Source of the DNA: Proteobacteria bacterium UBA6492
GTDB lineage: Bacteria; Pseudomonadota; Gammaproteobacteria; UBA6429; Thiohalophilaceae
NCBI GenBank assembly: GCA_002436485.1
Contig: DJMK01000057.1
Location: forward strand, 21,004 to 34,909
Reading direction: 5' to 3'
Length of the DNA stretch: 13,906 nt
The notes beneath the pieces are model-generated. The model did no database searches, had not been told where the DNA came from, and saw only the letters and a program-made list of their open reading frames with translations. The position numbers were made by a program, and so were the translations under genes. Below, piece after piece: positions 12,102-13,906 of the stretch. Each line of letters opens with the position of its first letter. Within the stretch, counting starts at the first letter, position 1.

Positions 12102-13466
12102 TTGCCATTGAAAGCGATTCACTCCTGGCAGGAAGCATTACTGGTTTATACAAAGCCGCGTGTTATCGGTATGTTGTTTCTTGGCTTTTCTGCAGGCTTG
12201 CCCTTTTTACTTGTATTTTCAACTCTGAGCGCCTGGCTAAAGGAAGAAGGTATTTCGCGTAGCGTGATAGGTTTTTTTGCCTGGGTTGGTATTACCTACT
12301 CGATCAAGTTTTTCTGGGCGCCGATTATCGATCGCATTAATCTACCATGGCTTGAAAGAAAACTGGGTCATCGTCGTAGCTGGATGCTGGTCGCACAGCT
12401 TGGTATCGCCAGTGGCTTGGTTTTTCTATCAGGCCTGAATCCACAGGAGCAGGTCACGGTAGTTGCACTGGCCGCAGTCTGGGTGGCCTTTAGTTCCGCA
12501 ACACAAGATATTGTCATCGATGCCTATCGGATTGAAGCGTTGGATGTTGAATACCAGGCCGCAATGGCAGGTGCCTACCAGGCTGGCTGGCGAATCGGTG
12601 CGGCACTGGTTGGAGGTGCTGCCTGTTTATATTTAGCTGAATTTTTCAGTTGGCAGATTGCTTACATGGTGATGGCGGCCTGTGTCAGTGTTGGTATCGT
12701 GACCGTGTTGATTATCAGTGAACCGGAAAAGCAGGTGAGTAACAAGACCTGGCTGGAAGAACAACGTGTTATTAATTTCCTTGCTGATAGCGAGCATTGG
12801 CCAGAGAAACCTAGAAAGCTTTTCGCATGGATCATAGGTGCCGTCATTTGTCCCTTCGTTGATTTTTTTGTACGTAATGGAAAACTGGCACTCGCGATTC
12901 TTTTATTTATCGGACTTTATCGTATTAGTGATATAACACTCGCGATCATGGCCAATCCTTTTTATCTTGATATGGGGTTCAGTAAAACAGAAATAGCTAA
13001 TGTTACAAAAATCTATGGCGTGGTATTGACGATAACGGGTGCGGCAGTTGGTGGCATTTTTGTTCTGCGTTATGGTGTTATGCGGATGTTGCTGATCGGC
13101 GCTGTGCTCGTCGCTATCACGAATCTTTTGTATATGGCGATGGTGCCGCGTGGTCATGATATGCTGTGGTTTATTTTGATCATCTGCGCTGATAATTTCA
13201 GCGGCGGGTTTGCCAGCTCTGCCTTCATTGCCTATTTGTCGGGGCTGACCAACAAGGCTTACACGGCAACGCAATATGCCTTGTTCAGTTCATTGATGAC
13301 TTTACCTGCCAAGTTTATTTCGGGCTTTTCAGGCGTCGTGGTGGACAACTCCGGTTACACATTTTTCTTTATCTATGCAGCATGTTTGGGTATTCCGGCA
13401 ATTCTCATGGTGTTGTTCCTCATGCACCGGACACGTTTTCATGTAAATGACAAAGGCAACTTATGA
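12102..13466 (+). CDS. ampG: AmpG-type muropeptide permease (MFS)
   Basis: A 454-residue major facilitator protein with about 12 hydrophobic helices. The N-terminus shows the AmpG pattern: MLFLGFSAGLPFLLVFSTLSAWL, GFFAWVGITYSIKFFWAPIIDR, then the RRSW loop, and FSSATQDIVIDAYR in helix 4-5, the segment most characteristic of the family. AmpG imports GlcNAc-anhydro-MurNAc peptides from the periplasm for wall recycling and, where AmpR/AmpC exist, feeds beta-lactamase induction; neither is visible here. TTG at 12102 is chosen because AGGT at 12091-12094 is about seven bases upstream and the frame begins shortly before the first helix. It lies 12 bases after the nuclease gene, and its TGA stop overlaps the next ATG (ATGA), so the three probably form an operon. 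Confidence 0.92.
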   Translation: MPLKAIHSWQEALLVYTKPRVIGMLFLGFSAGLPFLLVFSTLSAWLKEEGISRSVIGFFAWVGITYSIKFFWAPIIDRINLPWLERKLGHRRSWMLVAQLGIASGLVFLSGLNPQEQVTVVALAAVWVAFSSATQDIVIDAYRIEALDVEYQAAMAGAYQAGWRIGAALVGGAACLYLAEFFSWQIAYMVMAACVSVGIVTVLIISEPEKQVSNKTWLEEQRVINFLADSEHWPEKPRKLFAWIIGAVICPFVDFFVRNGKLALAILLFIGLYRISDITLAIMANPFYLDMGFSKTEIANVTKIYGVVLTITGAAVGGIFVLRYGVMRMLLIGAVLVAITNLLYMAMVPRGHDMLWFILIICADNFSGGFASSAFIAYLSGLTNKAYTATQYALFSSLMTLPAKFISGFSGVVVDNSGYTFFFIYAACLGIPAILMVLFLMHRTRFHVNDKGNL

Positions 13467-13906
13467 GTGAAAATATAAGTTATCTCTCTGTTTTTATAAT
13501 TGGGTTGCTATCCGGCGTACATTGTATCGGTATGTGCGGTGGTATCGTTGGTGTATTAAGTCTTGGACTCGATCAGAAGTCCGGCAGGGTGAAGAATTTT
13601 TTCTCGCAGCTTTTTTATAACCTGGGTCGTATCTCTACCTATACATTGGCGGGATTATTGTTTGGCTGGATAGGACAGGTCAGTATCGAAGGTCTCGCTT
13701 CTCACCAGTTACACCAGATACTGCAAACTTTTTCCGGCGTGTTTATGATCCTGATGGGGCTATACCTGGCAGGCTGGTGGCGTGTACTGACTCGGGTGGA
13801 GCAGGCTGGCGCGATTATCTGGAAACGCATTGAGCCATTTGCCCGCAGGTTGATTCCTGTCAAAAAGATACACCATGCATATTTTGTTGGCATGGTCTGG
13901 GGCTGG
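13463..13906 (+). CDS. TauE/SafE or DsbD_2-type membrane protein with HCxxMCGG motif, truncated by window edge
   Basis: An open frame of 148 codons runs to the window's end without a stop. It starts at an ATG overlapping the ampG stop (ATGA), so translation is probably coupled. The first helix reads GLLSGVHCIGMCGGIVGVLSLG: the H-C-x-x-M-C-G-G signature of the membrane family usually named sulfite exporter TauE/SafE-like or DsbD_2/UreH-like. Members often sit near cbb3 oxidase assembly and copper genes. The Cys/Met/His cluster suggests metal or thiol chemistry in the membrane (inference). NLGRISTYTLAGLLFGW, another family segment, begins about residue 53. A third helix (FSGVFMILMGLYLAGWW) is followed by a basic loop with KKIHHAYFVGMVWGW. 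It is unrelated in motif to the TauE protein at 9835. The C-terminal part is missing only because the window ends. Confidence 0.85.
   Translation, partial: MSENISYLSVFIIGLLSGVHCIGMCGGIVGVLSLGLDQKSGRVKNFFSQLFYNLGRISTYTLAGLLFGWIGQVSIEGLASHQLHQILQTFSGVFMILMGLYLAGWWRVLTRVEQAGAIIWKRIEPFARRLIPVKKIHHAYFVGMVWGW

Noticed and set aside
12903..13274. 123-residue minus-strand frame inside ampG, histidine- and glutamine-rich
   Set aside because: The odd composition is what antisense of hydrophobic membrane helices gives; no independent evidence.
1..13906. A defence island, toxin-antitoxin pair or mobile multi-gene system
   Set aside because: All sizeable genes fall in housekeeping or widespread families; no paired small toxin/antitoxin frames, nuclease-helicase sets or integrase were seen.

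Overview
The window reads as chromosomal DNA of a non-enteric gammaproteobacterium. Evidence is a clear SlmA nucleoid-occlusion regulator directly behind argB, a divergent pyrE / exonuclease III (Crc-type) pair of the kind known from Pseudomonas, an AmpG permease, an IscR-like Rrf2 regulator and two PilZ proteins. Base composition looks moderate and even; I see no transposase, integrase, CRISPR array, tRNA or rRNA. The species cannot be named from this sequence.

Layout. (1) 108-2801, plus strand: a tight run of five genes: PilZ protein, NMT1/THI5-like substrate-binding fold without a signal peptide, gamma-glutamylcyclotransferase-like protein, DUF2244 membrane protein, and an unrecognised 154-aa protein starting at TTG. 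It ends in a bidirectional terminator at 2862-2884 shared with (2) a minus-strand IscR-like Rrf2 regulator (2905-3330) that contains no cysteine at all. (3) 3331-3724 is a 394-bp AT-rich gap with three copies of an AGGGT(A/T)T-type box, a possible structured leader and a 117-bp inverted-repeat element. (4) 3725-5539, plus strand: HEAT-repeat lipoprotein, a second small PilZ protein, and a CbiX/SirB-type chelatase. (5) 5540-6031 is a 492-bp gap full of hairpins with a strong intrinsic terminator, the best candidate here for an undescribed small RNA. (6) 6032-7501: a Ycf46-like AAA+ ATPase. (7) 7645-9124: argB-slmA. (8) 9129-9761, minus: periplasmic coiled-coil protein. (9) 9835-10584: TauE/SafE permease, convergent with pyrE (10588-11229, minus). 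(10) 11316-13906, plus: exonuclease III/Crc-like protein, AmpG, and a truncated HCxxMCGG membrane protein, probably one operon.

Functional themes are housekeeping (arginine and pyrimidine synthesis, tetrapyrrole metal insertion, wall recycling, DNA repair, division-site control) mixed with probable c-di-GMP reception by the PilZ proteins. The most unusual items are the cysteine-free IscR-like regulator with its possible operators, the structured 5.5-6.0 kb gap, and a Crc-family protein that keeps a complete nuclease active site. No defence or other multi-gene novel system can be supported; the novelty here is regulatory.
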